Source: Bacillus carboniphilus (GTDB lineage: Bacteria > Bacillota > Bacilli > Bacillales > JC228). Taken from it: a DNA stretch of 64,000 nt. Position numbers and translations under genes: made by a program. Location: assembly GCF_039522365.1 (NCBI RefSeq), contig NZ_BAAADJ010000005.1, forward strand, positions 1-64,000. The letters are read 5' to 3'. The first letter of the stretch is position 1; each line of letters begins with the position of its first letter. The notes beneath the pieces are model-generated. The model was not told where the DNA came from. It searched no databases and saw nothing but the letters and a program-made list of their open reading frames with translations. Of this stretch, positions 43,824 to 52,942 are shown piece after piece.

Positions 43824-43967
43824 GTGGTTACGAATGAGACGAAGCTACGAAATGAAGCCTATGAAAAGCTTTTTGGAAAACCGAAAGAAACGGCTGAACC
43901 TGGAGACTGGGTCGCCAATTACAGCATGGTATTACTCGCTATCTTGATTTGTTTACTTTTCAATTGA
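43824..43967 (+). CDS. Hypothetical 47-aa single-pass membrane protein
   Basis: GTG start with GTAGGG upstream, 47 codons, TGA stop and an immediate terminator. The N-terminal ~30 residues are charged (TNETKLRNEAYEKLFGKPKE), followed by one hydrophobic helix (YSMVLLAILICLLFN) that reaches the C-terminus, so it is probably a tail-anchored peptide. Its own promoter, a cre site and a terminator make it a convincing gene. No homologue with known function is recognised. It should be repressed on glucose if the cre site works. Confidence 0.75.
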   Translation: MVTNETKLRNEAYEKLFGKPKETAEPGDWVANYSMVLLAILICLLFN

Positions 43968-43974
43968 CTATGTA

Positions 43975-44006
43975 TGCTCTCTTCTTTTAGAAGAGAGTCT
44001 TTTTTT
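43975..44006. terminator. Terminator between the 47-aa gene and the CotF-like gene
   Basis: GCTCTCTTC-TTTTA-GAAGAGAG, then TCTTTTTTT on the plus strand. The minus-strand tail is not U-rich, so it serves mainly the plus-strand gene. Confidence 0.85.
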
Positions 44007-44535
44007 ACGCTTTGATATGGTATAAATCCTTAAAGTATTGAAGTGTTTTCATTTGCTCTTTTTCAGAAGCATCCGGCGCAAAACTCCAACCCATTTTTTC
44101 CATTATATCCTTATACATAAATTCAATCTCTACTTGTTGCAGGGCCATTTCAAAATGGATTTGTTTGACTTTTTTCGTTTCCATCATTAGAGCTGACATA
44201 AAGTTTGTGTTTGCCATATTCTTGGTTGTGTTCACCATTTCTGTTGCGATATCACGGTCATGAATAGAAGGTTCGAGCTCCCAATTTGTCCAGCCAGCCA
44301 TACTTTGCCTAAAAGAATCTATATTAGGCAGCATAACTTCTCCCGTATAATGGGGATCAATTAGCTGAAGCATCACAACTACATGGCTTTTCATTATTTC
44401 ATATTGAAGCTGGAATAATCTCTTCAACTCTTCGTGTTTTACTAAAGATTGATACAGCTTTATTTTCTTAAGAACGCCTTTATGAACGGTTAAATGTTCA
44501 GACATTAACCCTAAATCAATAGCTTTAATTTTCAC
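44005..44535 (-). CDS. CotF/ferritin-like-fold spore coat-type protein
   Basis: A 176-aa helical protein resembling the spore coat CotF / DUF3231 group: four long helices with EHLTVHKGVLKKIKLYQSLV, LQYEIMKSHVVVMLQLID and FEMALQQVEIEFMYKDIM. The frame extends to 44556, but the AGGAGGGTGAG site overlaps that region, so the GTG at 44535 is the start. In Bacillus such proteins are made in the mother cell; the identification is by general resemblance only. Confidence 0.65.
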   Translation of the reverse strand: MKIKAIDLGLMSEHLTVHKGVLKKIKLYQSLVKHEELKRLFQLQYEIMKSHVVVMLQLIDPHYTGEVMLPNIDSFRQSMAGWTNWELEPSIHDRDIATEMVNTTKNMANTNFMSALMMETKKVKQIHFEMALQQVEIEFMYKDIMEKMGWSFAPDASEKEQMKTLQYFKDLYHIKA

Positions 44536-44612
44536 AGACTCACCCTCCTGTTTCACTTCTCTTTAGATACCCTATGAAACGGAAGCTTGTTCGGTTATTT
44601 CCTATTTATCTC

Positions 44613-44645
44613 AAAAAGAAAAGACGTTCCTTTAAAAGGAACGCC
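44613..44645 (-). terminator. Terminator of the fru operon
   Basis: Minus strand GGCGTTCCTTT-TAAAGGAACGTC followed by TTTTCTTTTT, 9 bp after fruA. Confidence 0.85.
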
Positions 44646-44653
44646 CCACTCAT

Positions 44654-46537
44654 TTACTTCACTTCTTTTTTCAACAACCCGACCATAATCGCCGTAACAA
44701 AGGAACCTATTAAAATTGCTAACAAGTATAGGAACGGATTACCTTCTACAATCGGAATAACAAATGCACCACCATGTGGAGCTGGTAGACCTACTCCAAA
44801 CAACAGTGTTAACGCACCAGCTACTGCAGATCCGACAACAGCTGAAGGAATGACACGAGCTGGATCCGCTGCAGCAAATGGAATCGCTCCTTCTGTGATG
44901 AAGGAAGCTCCCATGACGTAGCATGTTTTTCCTGTTTCTCTTTCAGCCTTTGTAAATTTACGTTTAAAGAAAGTGGTAGCAATCGCTAATCCTAGTGGAG
45001 GCACCATTCCCCCTGCCATAATCGCAGCATGGGGTGCAAAGTTACCCGCGTCAATCATCGCAATCCCGAAGGTAAACGCTGCTTTGTTAATAGGACCCCC
45101 CATATCAATGGCCATCATTCCACCTAAAATCAAACCAAGCAGTACTAGATTTCCAGTACCAAATCCACTCAACCATGATTCTAATCCATTATTAATGGCT
45201 TTCACAGGTTCTACAACCACGAACATCATGATTAGACCTGTTATTAAAATTCCAAACAAAGGATATAAAAGTACGGGTTTAATCCCCTCAAGAGACTGAG
45301 GAAGTTTTGCGAACGCACGCTTTACACCTAGTGTCACGTAACCCGCTAAGAAACCGGCAATCAATCCACCTAAAAACCCTGCATCACCTGAAGCTGCCAT
45401 TAAACCACCGACCATACCAGGAGCAAATCCAGGACGGTCTGCGATACTAGAAGCAATGAAACCAGCTAGCACAGGAATCATAAGTGCAAAAGCATTACCG
45501 CCACCAATGATGCTCAAAGCTTCTGCAATTGGATGATAGGAAGGATCATTCGGGTCTGCCGCATTGATTCCAAAAATAAAGGAAATCGCAATCAGAATTC
45601 CTCCACCAACTACAAATGGAAGCATATTAGAAACACCATTCATTAAATGCTTATAAAATCCGCTTCTCTTTTCTTTTGGTTGTTCATCCGATTCCGAGCT
45701 CGCATTTCCATCCGCATGGTACACAGGAGCATCTTGCTTAACTGCTTTTTCTAAAAGCTCCTGTGGTTTACGAATCGCTTGCGCAACCGGAACTTGGATT
45801 ACATTTTTTCCATTAAAGCGTGCCATCTCAACACTCTTATCCGCTGCCACAATGATAGCTGCTGCCGATTTGATATCTTCTGCTGTTAGTTTATTTTTGA
45901 CACCACTCGAACCATTCGTTTCAACCTTCACATCAATACCCAGTTCACTAGCTTTTGCTTTCAGAGCATCTGCTGCCATGTATGTGTGTGCAATACCTGT
46001 TGGACAAGCCGTAACTGCCAAAACTCTACCTTTACTAGATGAAGTAGATTCCTCTTGAGTTTCCTCTTCGTCTCCTTCCTGCTCTGCTTCTTTTTGGTCA
46101 ATCGCTGCCAAAATTCCATCCACCGATTCAGCTTTTAATAGAGTTTGACGGAAATTAGTATCCATTAAGAATGAAGACAAGCGAGACAGCGTTTCTAAGT
46201 GTGCATTGTTTGCTCCTTCACTCGCTGCAATCATAAAGAATAAATGTGCTGGCATACCGTCTAGTGATTCATAGTCAATGCCATCCTTAGAACGACCGAA
46301 AGCAATGGCTGGTGTTTGAACTGCACTCGTTTTGGCATGAGGAATCGCAATTCCTTCCCCAATTCCTGTTGTGCTCTGTGCTTCTCGGGCAAGAATAGCC
46401 TCTTTATATTTTTCTTGATCTACGAGTTTTCCTGCAGAACCAAGTTTTTGTACGAGTTCATCTATAACATCTGATTTTGATGTAGCTTCTAAATCTAGCA
46501 CAATCGTATCAGCTTTTAACAATTCTGTTATTCTCAT
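44654..46537 (-). CDS. fruA: PTS fructose transporter subunit IIABC
   Basis: Takes up fructose and releases fructose 1-phosphate. The 627-aa chain is EIIA (~1-148, phospho-His67 in GIAIPHAK), an acidic linker (EQEGDEEETQEES), EIIB (~168-265, phospho-Cys178 in VTACPTGIAHTYMA) and EIIC (~290-627, about nine membrane helices, GGPINKAAFTFG). It lies 5 bp after fruK. Confidence 0.97.
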   Translation of the reverse strand: MRITELLKADTIVLDLEATSKSDVIDELVQKLGSAGKLVDQEKYKEAILAREAQSTTGIGEGIAIPHAKTSAVQTPAIAFGRSKDGIDYESLDGMPAHLFFMIAASEGANNAHLETLSRLSSFLMDTNFRQTLLKAESVDGILAAIDQKEAEQEGDEEETQEESTSSSKGRVLAVTACPTGIAHTYMAADALKAKASELGIDVKVETNGSSGVKNKLTAEDIKSAAAIIVAADKSVEMARFNGKNVIQVPVAQAIRKPQELLEKAVKQDAPVYHADGNASSESDEQPKEKRSGFYKHLMNGVSNMLPFVVGGGILIAISFIFGINAADPNDPSYHPIAEALSIIGGGNAFALMIPVLAGFIASSIADRPGFAPGMVGGLMAASGDAGFLGGLIAGFLAGYVTLGVKRAFAKLPQSLEGIKPVLLYPLFGILITGLIMMFVVVEPVKAINNGLESWLSGFGTGNLVLLGLILGGMMAIDMGGPINKAAFTFGIAMIDAGNFAPHAAIMAGGMVPPLGLAIATTFFKRKFTKAERETGKTCYVMGASFITEGAIPFAAADPARVIPSAVVGSAVAGALTLLFGVGLPAPHGGAFVIPIVEGNPFLYLLAILIGSFVTAIMVGLLKKEVK

Positions 46538-46542
46538 CGTTG

Positions 46543-47463
46543 CTACTCCTTTTCAATCGTTTTTACAGCGATTTGTGGCAGTAATATTTCCATCTCAGAC
46601 TTTGTACATAAATCTTCTGAGAAAGCGGTCGCACTTCCACAGGCAACCCCAGTTTTAAAGGCATGTAATAAATCACCAGTTTCAACAAAGGATGCTAAAT
46701 ATCCAGCTACTGTTGAGTCGCCAGCACCAACAGAATTTTTCAATTCTCCTTTTGGAACATTGGCATATGCAATTGTTTCTTCGCTAACCAGAACAGCACC
46801 TTCTCCGCCAAGCGTTACCAGTATATTAGTAGGACCCAAATCTAGCAGATTTTCAGCATATTGAAGTACATCTTCTTTAGAATGAATCTCTACCCCTAAT
46901 AAATCGCTTAATTCATGGTGATTTGGTTTTATAAGAAAAGGTTTATATTTCAATAGATTCTTTAACGTTTGACCACCAGTATCTATCACAAAGCGAATGT
47001 TGTTTTCTTGACAGAACTTCGCGATTGTTTCATAAAATTTAGCTGGCAACGAAGGCGGTAAACTTCCGGCCACGACTAAAATGTCATCCTGAGTAAGAGA
47101 AGCTAATTTATCCAAAAGCTGTTGCTGCATATCTTCTGAAATATTGGCCCCTTGTCCGTTAATTTCTGTTTCTTTTTCTGCCTTAAGCTTTACGTTCACT
47201 CGGGTTGGTTCATCGTGTTGGATAAAATCTTGTGTGATTCCATCCCGCTCCAGAAAGTCCTGGATAAACTTGCCTGTAAAACCGCCTACATACCCTAGAG
47301 CAACATTGGGAACCCCTAGATTTTTTAATACTCTTGAAACATTAATCCCTTTACCCCCTGGGTAAAAAGCTGTTTTTTGGGCGCGGTTGAGTTTTCCTAA
47401 TGAGACTTCTTCTATTTCGACTAAGTAATCAATAGAAGGGTTCAACGTACATGTGTAAATCAT
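46543..47463 (-). CDS. fruK: 1-Phosphofructokinase
   Basis: PfkB-family kinase converting fructose 1-phosphate to fructose 1,6-bisphosphate. The 306-aa protein has TLNPSIDYLVEI, the GGKGINVSRVL motif and the C-terminal VGAGDSTVAGYLA anion hole with the catalytic Asp. It overlaps fruR by 4 bp. Confidence 0.97.
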   Translation of the reverse strand: MIYTCTLNPSIDYLVEIEEVSLGKLNRAQKTAFYPGGKGINVSRVLKNLGVPNVALGYVGGFTGKFIQDFLERDGITQDFIQHDEPTRVNVKLKAEKETEINGQGANISEDMQQQLLDKLASLTQDDILVVAGSLPPSLPAKFYETIAKFCQENNIRFVIDTGGQTLKNLLKYKPFLIKPNHHELSDLLGVEIHSKEDVLQYAENLLDLGPTNILVTLGGEGAVLVSEETIAYANVPKGELKNSVGAGDSTVAGYLASFVETGDLLHAFKTGVACGSATAFSEDLCTKSEMEILLPQIAVKTIEKE

Positions 47464-48212
47464 GATGTCACAACCTTTATTGTTGTTTTCTTGAAGTAGC
47501 TTGTTAGACTTTCCTCTTCAATTGAATCCGTTAAAATAATGGCATCCTTAATGTCCGCAATTTTTGAAAAAGTGACCTCTTGAAATTTTGAAGAATCAGC
47601 CAAAACAAAAGCGTCTCTGCTCCCTTTCATCGCGAGCTGTTTAACAGCTGCTTCTTCAGGGTCAGGAGTGGTATAGCCATAGTCCTCATGAATCCCATTA
47701 ACACCGATAAAACTTTTATCAAAACGATAGGAAGACAGTCCTGCTAAAGCTCCACTTCCTACCAGGGCTTTTGTGGTTCTTTTTATATATCCACCGATTA
47801 AGTAGGTATCAATTCCTTGTTCAATCAGTGCGTCAAGGTGTGTTAAACCATTCGTCACCACTTTAATGTGCTGCGCCTTAATAAAGGGAATCATTTGAAG
47901 AGTAGTTGTACCAGCATCTAAATAGATACAATCCCCATCTTCTATAAGAGAAGCTGCATATTTTGCAATGATTTCTTTTTCCTTTAGGCGTTGCGATGAC
48001 TTCTCTGAAATACTTTGTTCAATCCCTTTTTGATGCAGTAAAGAAGCGCCTCCGTGAACGCGCTTTAGCTTTTGCTCATGCTCCAGTTGACTTAAATCTC
48101 TGCGAATTGTTGACTCTGATGAGGAAGTAGCTTCAACAAACTCCTGTAGTTTAACTACTCCCTTATCTTTTAATAGGTTTAAAATAATTCTATGTCGATC
48201 AGGGGTTAGCAT
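47460..48212 (-). CDS. fruR: DeoR-family fructose operon repressor
   Basis: A 250-aa regulator. The N-terminal DeoR helix-turn-helix (RHRIILNLLKDKGVVKLQEFVEATSSSESTIRRDLSQLE) precedes the sugar-phosphate sensor domain (YLDAGTTTLQMIPF, IGVNGIHEDYGYTTPDPEEAAVK). Fructose 1-phosphate is the inducer in B. subtilis. First gene of the fru operon. Confidence 0.95.
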   Translation of the reverse strand: MLTPDRHRIILNLLKDKGVVKLQEFVEATSSSESTIRRDLSQLEHEQKLKRVHGGASLLHQKGIEQSISEKSSQRLKEKEIIAKYAASLIEDGDCIYLDAGTTTLQMIPFIKAQHIKVVTNGLTHLDALIEQGIDTYLIGGYIKRTTKALVGSGALAGLSSYRFDKSFIGVNGIHEDYGYTTPDPEEAAVKQLAMKGSRDAFVLADSSKFQEVTFSKIADIKDAIILTDSIEEESLTSYFKKTTIKVVTS

Positions 48213-48253
48213 ATAGCATCTCCACCCTTTGTCCTATATTGTTTACTTTACAT

Positions 48254-48282
48254 ATGATATCGGAAGCTCTTTCAGAAATCAA
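48254..48282 (-). promoter_or_regulatory. Candidate sigma-A promoter of fruRKA
   Basis: Minus strand TTGATT (48282-48277), 17-bp spacer, TATCAT (48259-48254), about 40 bp upstream of fruR. Confidence 0.65.
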
Positions 48283-48335
48283 TCATTTTCAACCAAATCT
48301 AATCATTAACATTCAATTTCGGTCATAAAATATAC

Positions 48336-48374
48336 AAAAAAATCCGGCCACCTAATAGTAGGTGAACCGGATTT
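48336..48374 (-). terminator. Terminator of the metalloprotease/NAT-like gene pair
   Basis: Minus strand AAATCCGGTTCACCT-ACTATT-AGGTGGCCGGATTTTTTT (one bulge), 8 bp after the stop codon. Confidence 0.9.
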
Positions 48375-48382
48375 AGAAATTT

Positions 48383-49243
48383 TTATATAACCTGCTCTCG
48401 AAGCCATTCACTAATAACAGACTCCAAATCTTCAGATGTCCACAATGTAATAACAGCCTCTTTGTTGCGCTTCTTTACATAGTCCTGCACAAAGCATGTT
48501 CCTAAGTAATAGCCTAAACGATTGAAGCCAAAATAGCTTCCACCAGACAGTCGGAACCATTCCCGCTCTTTGTCAAAACTCCACTGTCCCGCATCCTCCA
48601 AGAAACGTTCCGCTATCTTCCTATGATTCTCTTTACAAAATTGAAGCCATTCGTCCCCTTCGTCATCATAGGAAAAATAAATAGATTCGTTTTGACCGGA
48701 ATTGGCTGTTAGCATGGATAAATAGGTCGCGATTCCCTCACGATATAATGAAGTTACACCATGCTCCCAATCTACCTCCGACCACTTGATCCCTGCCTGA
48801 TCACTCAAATAGTTGTGATAAATGTGGCCAATTTCATGAGCAACAATCACCTCAAGGTGGGCGGGGTCACTAGAAAGTTTTTCAATGGCAAAGTAGACAT
48901 CTCCAATGATTTTTCTTTCAACAAATGCATTGGAACCGTAGCCTCCTACAAAAATATGAAAATTAAGGTCTAATTTTGTTCCAAAAAGGACTTTAAACCG
49001 GTCCATGACGCTCTCGATTATAGTAGGCAACCGGTTTGCAACCAGCTTTAGCTCTTCTATTTGTGATGGATATCTTTCAATCGCAGCTGTCAAACGTTCT
49101 TCCGTTTTCGGGCAATGATACTGAAAATACTCTTTAAAAATATCAGGATATTGAGCATAGTAGGTGTCTAAATCCTGTAAAGATAAGCAATCTACTTCCT
49201 TATACAGTTCAAAAAAGGAATCGGCTGCGTTTTGAATGTGCAT
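48383..49243 (-). CDS. Putative zinc metalloprotease (HEIGH motif), function unknown
   Basis: A 286-aa soluble protein without a signal peptide. Zinc site: VAHEIGHIYHNYL (His136, Glu137, His140) and a likely third ligand, Glu169, in YREGIATYLSML; this gluzincin spacing is typical of DUF2268-like predicted proteases. The rest of the fold is unrecognised. GGAG lies 11 bp before the ATG. It follows the NAT-like gene after 15 bp and shares its terminator, so the two are co-transcribed. Substrate unknown. Confidence 0.75.
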   Translation of the reverse strand: MHIQNAADSFFELYKEVDCLSLQDLDTYYAQYPDIFKEYFQYHCPKTEERLTAAIERYPSQIEELKLVANRLPTIIESVMDRFKVLFGTKLDLNFHIFVGGYGSNAFVERKIIGDVYFAIEKLSSDPAHLEVIVAHEIGHIYHNYLSDQAGIKWSEVDWEHGVTSLYREGIATYLSMLTANSGQNESIYFSYDDEGDEWLQFCKENHRKIAERFLEDAGQWSFDKEREWFRLSGGSYFGFNRLGYYLGTCFVQDYVKKRNKEAVITLWTSEDLESVISEWLREQVI

Positions 49244-49257
49244 AGTATAACTAACTC

Positions 49258-50019
49258 CTATCTACTGAGTTTTTTATATACTTCCAATGCTTCACTTAAG
49301 AATGTGCGATCATAGCCTGTTTTTTGGTGAATCCGTTCCACCCATTCTTCTAAACTGTCTAGCTTTGAATCTGGAAACAAACCTTCCGTAGTACTTAAGA
49401 AGCTTTCCCAGTTATAAAATTCCCAATGAGCGGTCTCGTTTTTATAGGGAAGTCGACATTCTAAGAGAGGACGTCCCTTAATTAGATGTTGGCAAGCCTC
49501 GGCCGCCTTCATGAATACCGTCATCTCAATAGGCTCTGTACTATAGGTTTGTTTCGAAACTTTCCCATTTGGACGATGGTAGTAGACCTCTATATCCTGA
49601 CCAACCGTCTTCACTTGAACATTAGCACCAGGGAAAAATCCGCTCACAGGCTTATCTGTGTATTCTTCACTCTCTGAATCTATCAAAATAGGAAGGAGCC
49701 ATTGGTCCCCTAAATCACATAGGTAGCGCTGCCCCTTATCATTCACGGCAATGACACCAACGTGTGCTCGTTCATTATCAATATCGTGACCAATCAAGTA
49801 AGCTTGAATTCCCTCTCTCTTAAACTCATCTAGCAACCAAATCGCCAAGTCAAAGCAATTCCCTGCAATTCCATACTGCTCACGATGTTCTCTCATAAGT
49901 TCGACACTTCGTTGCTTCGGTCCACTAGTTCGATGATAATACCAAGCTTTCGTTAATGTTTCCATGGGAAACTGGTCGAATTTTTTCCATACTTTTAAAA
50001 TGTCTGATGTGGGATGCAT
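49258..50019 (-). CDS. Arylamine N-acetyltransferase/transglutaminase-like protein, function unknown
   Basis: A 253-aa cytoplasmic protein. The order Cys55 (AGNCFDLAIWLL), His86 (DNERAHVGVIAV) and Asp102 (YLCDLGDQWLLP) matches the Cys-His-Asp triad of the NAT/transglutaminase superfamily. The C-terminal half is unrecognised, and overall similarity to true NATs is too weak to name a substrate. GGAGGACGACC precedes the ATG. Confidence 0.7.
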   Translation of the reverse strand: MHPTSDILKVWKKFDQFPMETLTKAWYYHRTSGPKQRSVELMREHREQYGIAGNCFDLAIWLLDEFKREGIQAYLIGHDIDNERAHVGVIAVNDKGQRYLCDLGDQWLLPILIDSESEEYTDKPVSGFFPGANVQVKTVGQDIEVYYHRPNGKVSKQTYSTEPIEMTVFMKAAEACQHLIKGRPLLECRLPYKNETAHWEFYNWESFLSTTEGLFPDSKLDSLEEWVERIHQKTGYDRTFLSEALEVYKKLSR

Positions 50020-50155
50020 GGTCGTCCTCCACTAGCTTTTACCATTATTATACAACAAACGTTTCTGCTTGAGTTATGAAAAAGTGCTTAACTAATAAAC
50101 AGAAAGTTAGTAGTTTAATGATCGAAGAGATTTTAGTACTTTCCTTCATGATTTT

Positions 50156-50193
50156 AAAAAATGCCTGCATCAACATTCAGATGGGCATTTTTT
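50156..50193 (-). terminator. Terminator of the two-component system
   Basis: Minus strand AAATGCC-catctgaatgttgatgca-GGCATTTTTT: a 7-bp stem with a long loop and U tract, about 26 bp after the response regulator stop. Confidence 0.6.
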
Positions 50194-50218
50194 CTATTCC
50201 TAACTCATTTGTGTTAGT

Positions 50219-50869
50219 TTATTTAGTATTTGGAAGTGGTACTATTTGGTTCTTTACTGCATATATCACAACTTGAGAACGACTTTTTACATTTAGTTTC
50301 TTGAATATTTTACTTACATGTATTTTTACCGTTTTATCACTTATAAATAAGCGGTCAGCAATCTCTTTATTGGAAAGACCTTCAACTAGGCATTGCAAGA
50401 CTTCTTTTTCTCTTTCCGTTAAAATCGTACTCTCTTCTTCTGGGTTACCTTTCTGTTGGTGAAAGTTCAACAGTTTTTTTGTCATAGTAGGATGAATGAC
50501 AGACTCACCGTTTGCTACTGTTCGGATTGCATCAATCACCTGTTGGGATGGAGCATCTTTTAATAAATATCCATCAGCCCCTTCTCTGATAGCAGACATG
50601 AAAAACTCATCATGGTTATGCATGGTTAATATTAGTACTTTGGTAGATGGGTAATTCTTTTTCAAAAGGCTGGTCACTTCAACACCATTCATCTTTGGCA
50701 TATTAATATCCATAAGGACGATATCCGGATTGCAATCCTTAATCTTTTCCAAAGCATCTTCTCCGGAAACTGCTTCACCCACAACTCGGATATCTTCCTC
50801 AGCTTCTAACAGGTTCCTTAAACCATCTCTTAAAATAGCATGGTCATCCACCAACATGAGATTGATCAA
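50219..50869 (-). CDS. NarL/FixJ-family response regulator
   Basis: A 216-aa regulator. The receiver domain (1-120) has acidic Asp8/Asp9, phospho-acceptor Asp54 ([14 protein letters not shown]) and the lysine in LLKDAP; the LuxR-type helix-turn-helix is at ~150-210 ([43 protein letters not shown]). TTG start at 50869 with GGGGGAGTAGATT upstream. It overlaps the kinase gene by 26 bp. Targets unknown; the two S8 protease genes upstream are obvious candidates. Confidence 0.92.
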   Translation of the reverse strand: MINLMLVDDHAILRDGLRNLLEAEEDIRVVGEAVSGEDALEKIKDCNPDIVLMDINMPKMNGVEVTSLLKKNYPSTKVLILTMHNHDEFFMSAIREGADGYLLKDAPSQQVIDAIRTVANGESVIHPTMTKKLLNFHQQKGNPEEESTILTEREKEVLQCLVEGLSNKEIADRLFISDKTVKIHVSKIFKKLNVKSRSQVVIYAVKNQIVPLPNTK

Positions 50870-52703
50870 AATCTACTCCCCCCTCTATTCCCATTTTCGG
50901 GACTGTTAATATGATTTCAGTTCCTTTACCTGGCTTACTGTCAATTTGAAGTGACGAGCCGATTCTTTCTGCCGCGTCATTCATCTGTAATATCCCAAAA
51001 TGCGGCTCCTTTTGTGCCTTTAGCATAGCTTCTAATAATGAGAAACCGACGCCATTATCTTTAATCTTTAAAATGATGGTTTCTTTTTGGTAACTTAGTA
51101 GAATTTCGACCTTAGATGCTTTTGCGTGTTTCACAATATTTTGGACACTTTCTTGAAAGGTTTCAAATAGAATTTTTTCTACCATGGAACTTATAACTTC
51201 TGTTTTACCTCTTTCCTCAAATGTGAATTCAAGTCCTGTTTCTTGTTCAAATACTCTAATTTTATGTTTTATAGCTGATTGGAGTCCTAATCTTTCAGTT
51301 GGATTTGGCTGGAGGGCATAGATAGATTGTCTAACTTGTTTCAAGCTTCCTCTCAATTTTTCAATGCTATCAAATACCATATGTTGAGATTCCTCTGGTG
51401 ACTTCTCCCATTTTCTTTGTGCTGTTTCCAGCTTCATTAAAGCACCAGCTAATGTTTGAGCAATACCATCATGAATATCCCGAGCAATTCGATTACGTTC
51501 CTCCAATAGAGTTCTCTTCTCTTTCTCTGATATAAGAACCTTGGTCTTAATCGTGACCGCTAATTGATTGGCTAGAGTTAAAATAGATTGAACCTCTCCA
51601 TGATTAAAGCTTTTCGTTCTACTTCTTGCTACGACAATGACACCTATCGTTTCAGAATCTATGACGAGAGGAGCAAAAACGAAACTCCGTAGATCCGAAT
51701 CAAAGCATTGTTTTACCGGAATATTTTCCTTTTTACTATCCTTTATAATAATTGGTTTTTTCATACTCTCGAATAATTGAGCCATTTCTCTCTGCAGGTC
51801 ATGGTTGGGATAGACCCTTCCCTTATGATAACTAACATTCCATTTTCCATTTTCAGCTGTCCATAAAAGAATTCCTTCAACATCAATGAGTTCATGAAAG
51901 CTATATTTAAGTGCATCTACCCAATCTTTTGTGGGTAGCATTTTATTTAAAGTTGAGGTTAATGAAAATAGAGCCTTTAAACGGTTTCTTTCTGTTTTTA
52001 GTCGAACAATGACTGAACTTAAAAGCGAAAGCCCTACAAGTGGAGAGAAAAAGAAGAAAAATGAAAAAACATCAATTTCACCCCGATTTTGGCTTCCAAG
52101 GATTAGAAACAAACCGCTGTAAACAAATGATATGATTCCACTATTAAACTCAGAAAATAGCTTTTGTTTCCACACACGAAACGGATACGGTTGTGGTCTT
52201 AGCAAAAGAACTAAATCCACTAATAAATTATTAAAAAAGTAAAAAAGGATGGATAGAATAAAAAGTTCACTTAGATTCATTAAAATTCCATGAGTGCTAG
52301 TTACAAAAAGGGGTTGGAGTTTTTCAGCGAGTACTGCAGAAATAGCAAAACTTATGACTAATTGTGCAGGATTAAAAAAAGAAATCCTAAGGGGTCTGCG
52401 GTCCACAATATTAACAATAAAAATAACCAGCGCGTAGGTAATCATAGCGGAAGAAAACCCGAATACTACATATAAAGAAAAAACTATAGGAAAACTAATG
52501 GATGTATATCCTTTCCAAACAGGCATGGGATACAGCTCACAAATGGCCATAAATACAATCAAAAGGCCAAATATCCATGGATCCCAAAGAGAATCTAATT
52601 GAAAAGCTTGTAGAAAAACAAACATCCAACCAACAATAGAAATGAAGTATAAATAAATTTTTGCTGGTTTTTCCGTTTTTGGAAGAACTAGAATTTTTTT
52701 CAT
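50844..52703 (-). CDS. Membrane sensor histidine kinase with GAF domain
   Basis: A 619-aa kinase. About seven hydrophobic helices fill residues ~15-235 with no large external loop, so the signal is probably sensed in the membrane. A GAF domain follows (~245-385), then HisKA_3 with phospho-His411 ([14 protein letters not shown]) and an HATPase_c domain ([32 protein letters not shown]). The frame extends to 52811, but ATG 52703 has GGGGAGGATAGT upstream. It forms a two-gene operon with the response regulator. Confidence 0.92.
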   Translation of the reverse strand: MKKILVLPKTEKPAKIYLYFISIVGWMFVFLQAFQLDSLWDPWIFGLLIVFMAICELYPMPVWKGYTSISFPIVFSLYVVFGFSSAMITYALVIFIVNIVDRRPLRISFFNPAQLVISFAISAVLAEKLQPLFVTSTHGILMNLSELFILSILFYFFNNLLVDLVLLLRPQPYPFRVWKQKLFSEFNSGIISFVYSGLFLILGSQNRGEIDVFSFFFFFSPLVGLSLLSSVIVRLKTERNRLKALFSLTSTLNKMLPTKDWVDALKYSFHELIDVEGILLWTAENGKWNVSYHKGRVYPNHDLQREMAQLFESMKKPIIIKDSKKENIPVKQCFDSDLRSFVFAPLVIDSETIGVIVVARSRTKSFNHGEVQSILTLANQLAVTIKTKVLISEKEKRTLLEERNRIARDIHDGIAQTLAGALMKLETAQRKWEKSPEESQHMVFDSIEKLRGSLKQVRQSIYALQPNPTERLGLQSAIKHKIRVFEQETGLEFTFEERGKTEVISSMVEKILFETFQESVQNIVKHAKASKVEILLSYQKETIILKIKDNGVGFSLLEAMLKAQKEPHFGILQMNDAAERIGSSLQIDSKPGKGTEIILTVPKMGIEGGVDFDQSHVGG

Positions 52704-52777
52704 ACTATCCTCCCCATTATTATATTTGCCGAAATATTCTTTAATCTTAATCCTACCTGAAATGATCCTTAAATTAA

Positions 52778-52827
52778 AGAAAAACCCAAACTGGTCAAAT
52801 GACTGTGCCACTAACCAATTTGGGTAA
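52778..52827 (-). terminator. Terminator of the first S8 protease gene
   Basis: Minus strand ACCCAAATTGGT...ACCAGTTTGGGT (one mismatch) followed by TTTTCTTT, about 116 bp after the stop codon. Confidence 0.7.
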
Positions 52828-52942
52828 AACCTTAAAAAGGTTTATTTCCTATTAAGTTTGACAAAATTCAAGCTCAAATTCTATTAAGCAAAGGTAATAA
52901 ATCTTCATAGTTCTTTAGTATTACAAAGATGAGATTAAACCG

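Noticed and set aside
50076-50276. Plus-strand 66-aa frame
   Set aside because: Runs through the terminator of the two-component operon and into the response regulator gene; no ribosome binding site.
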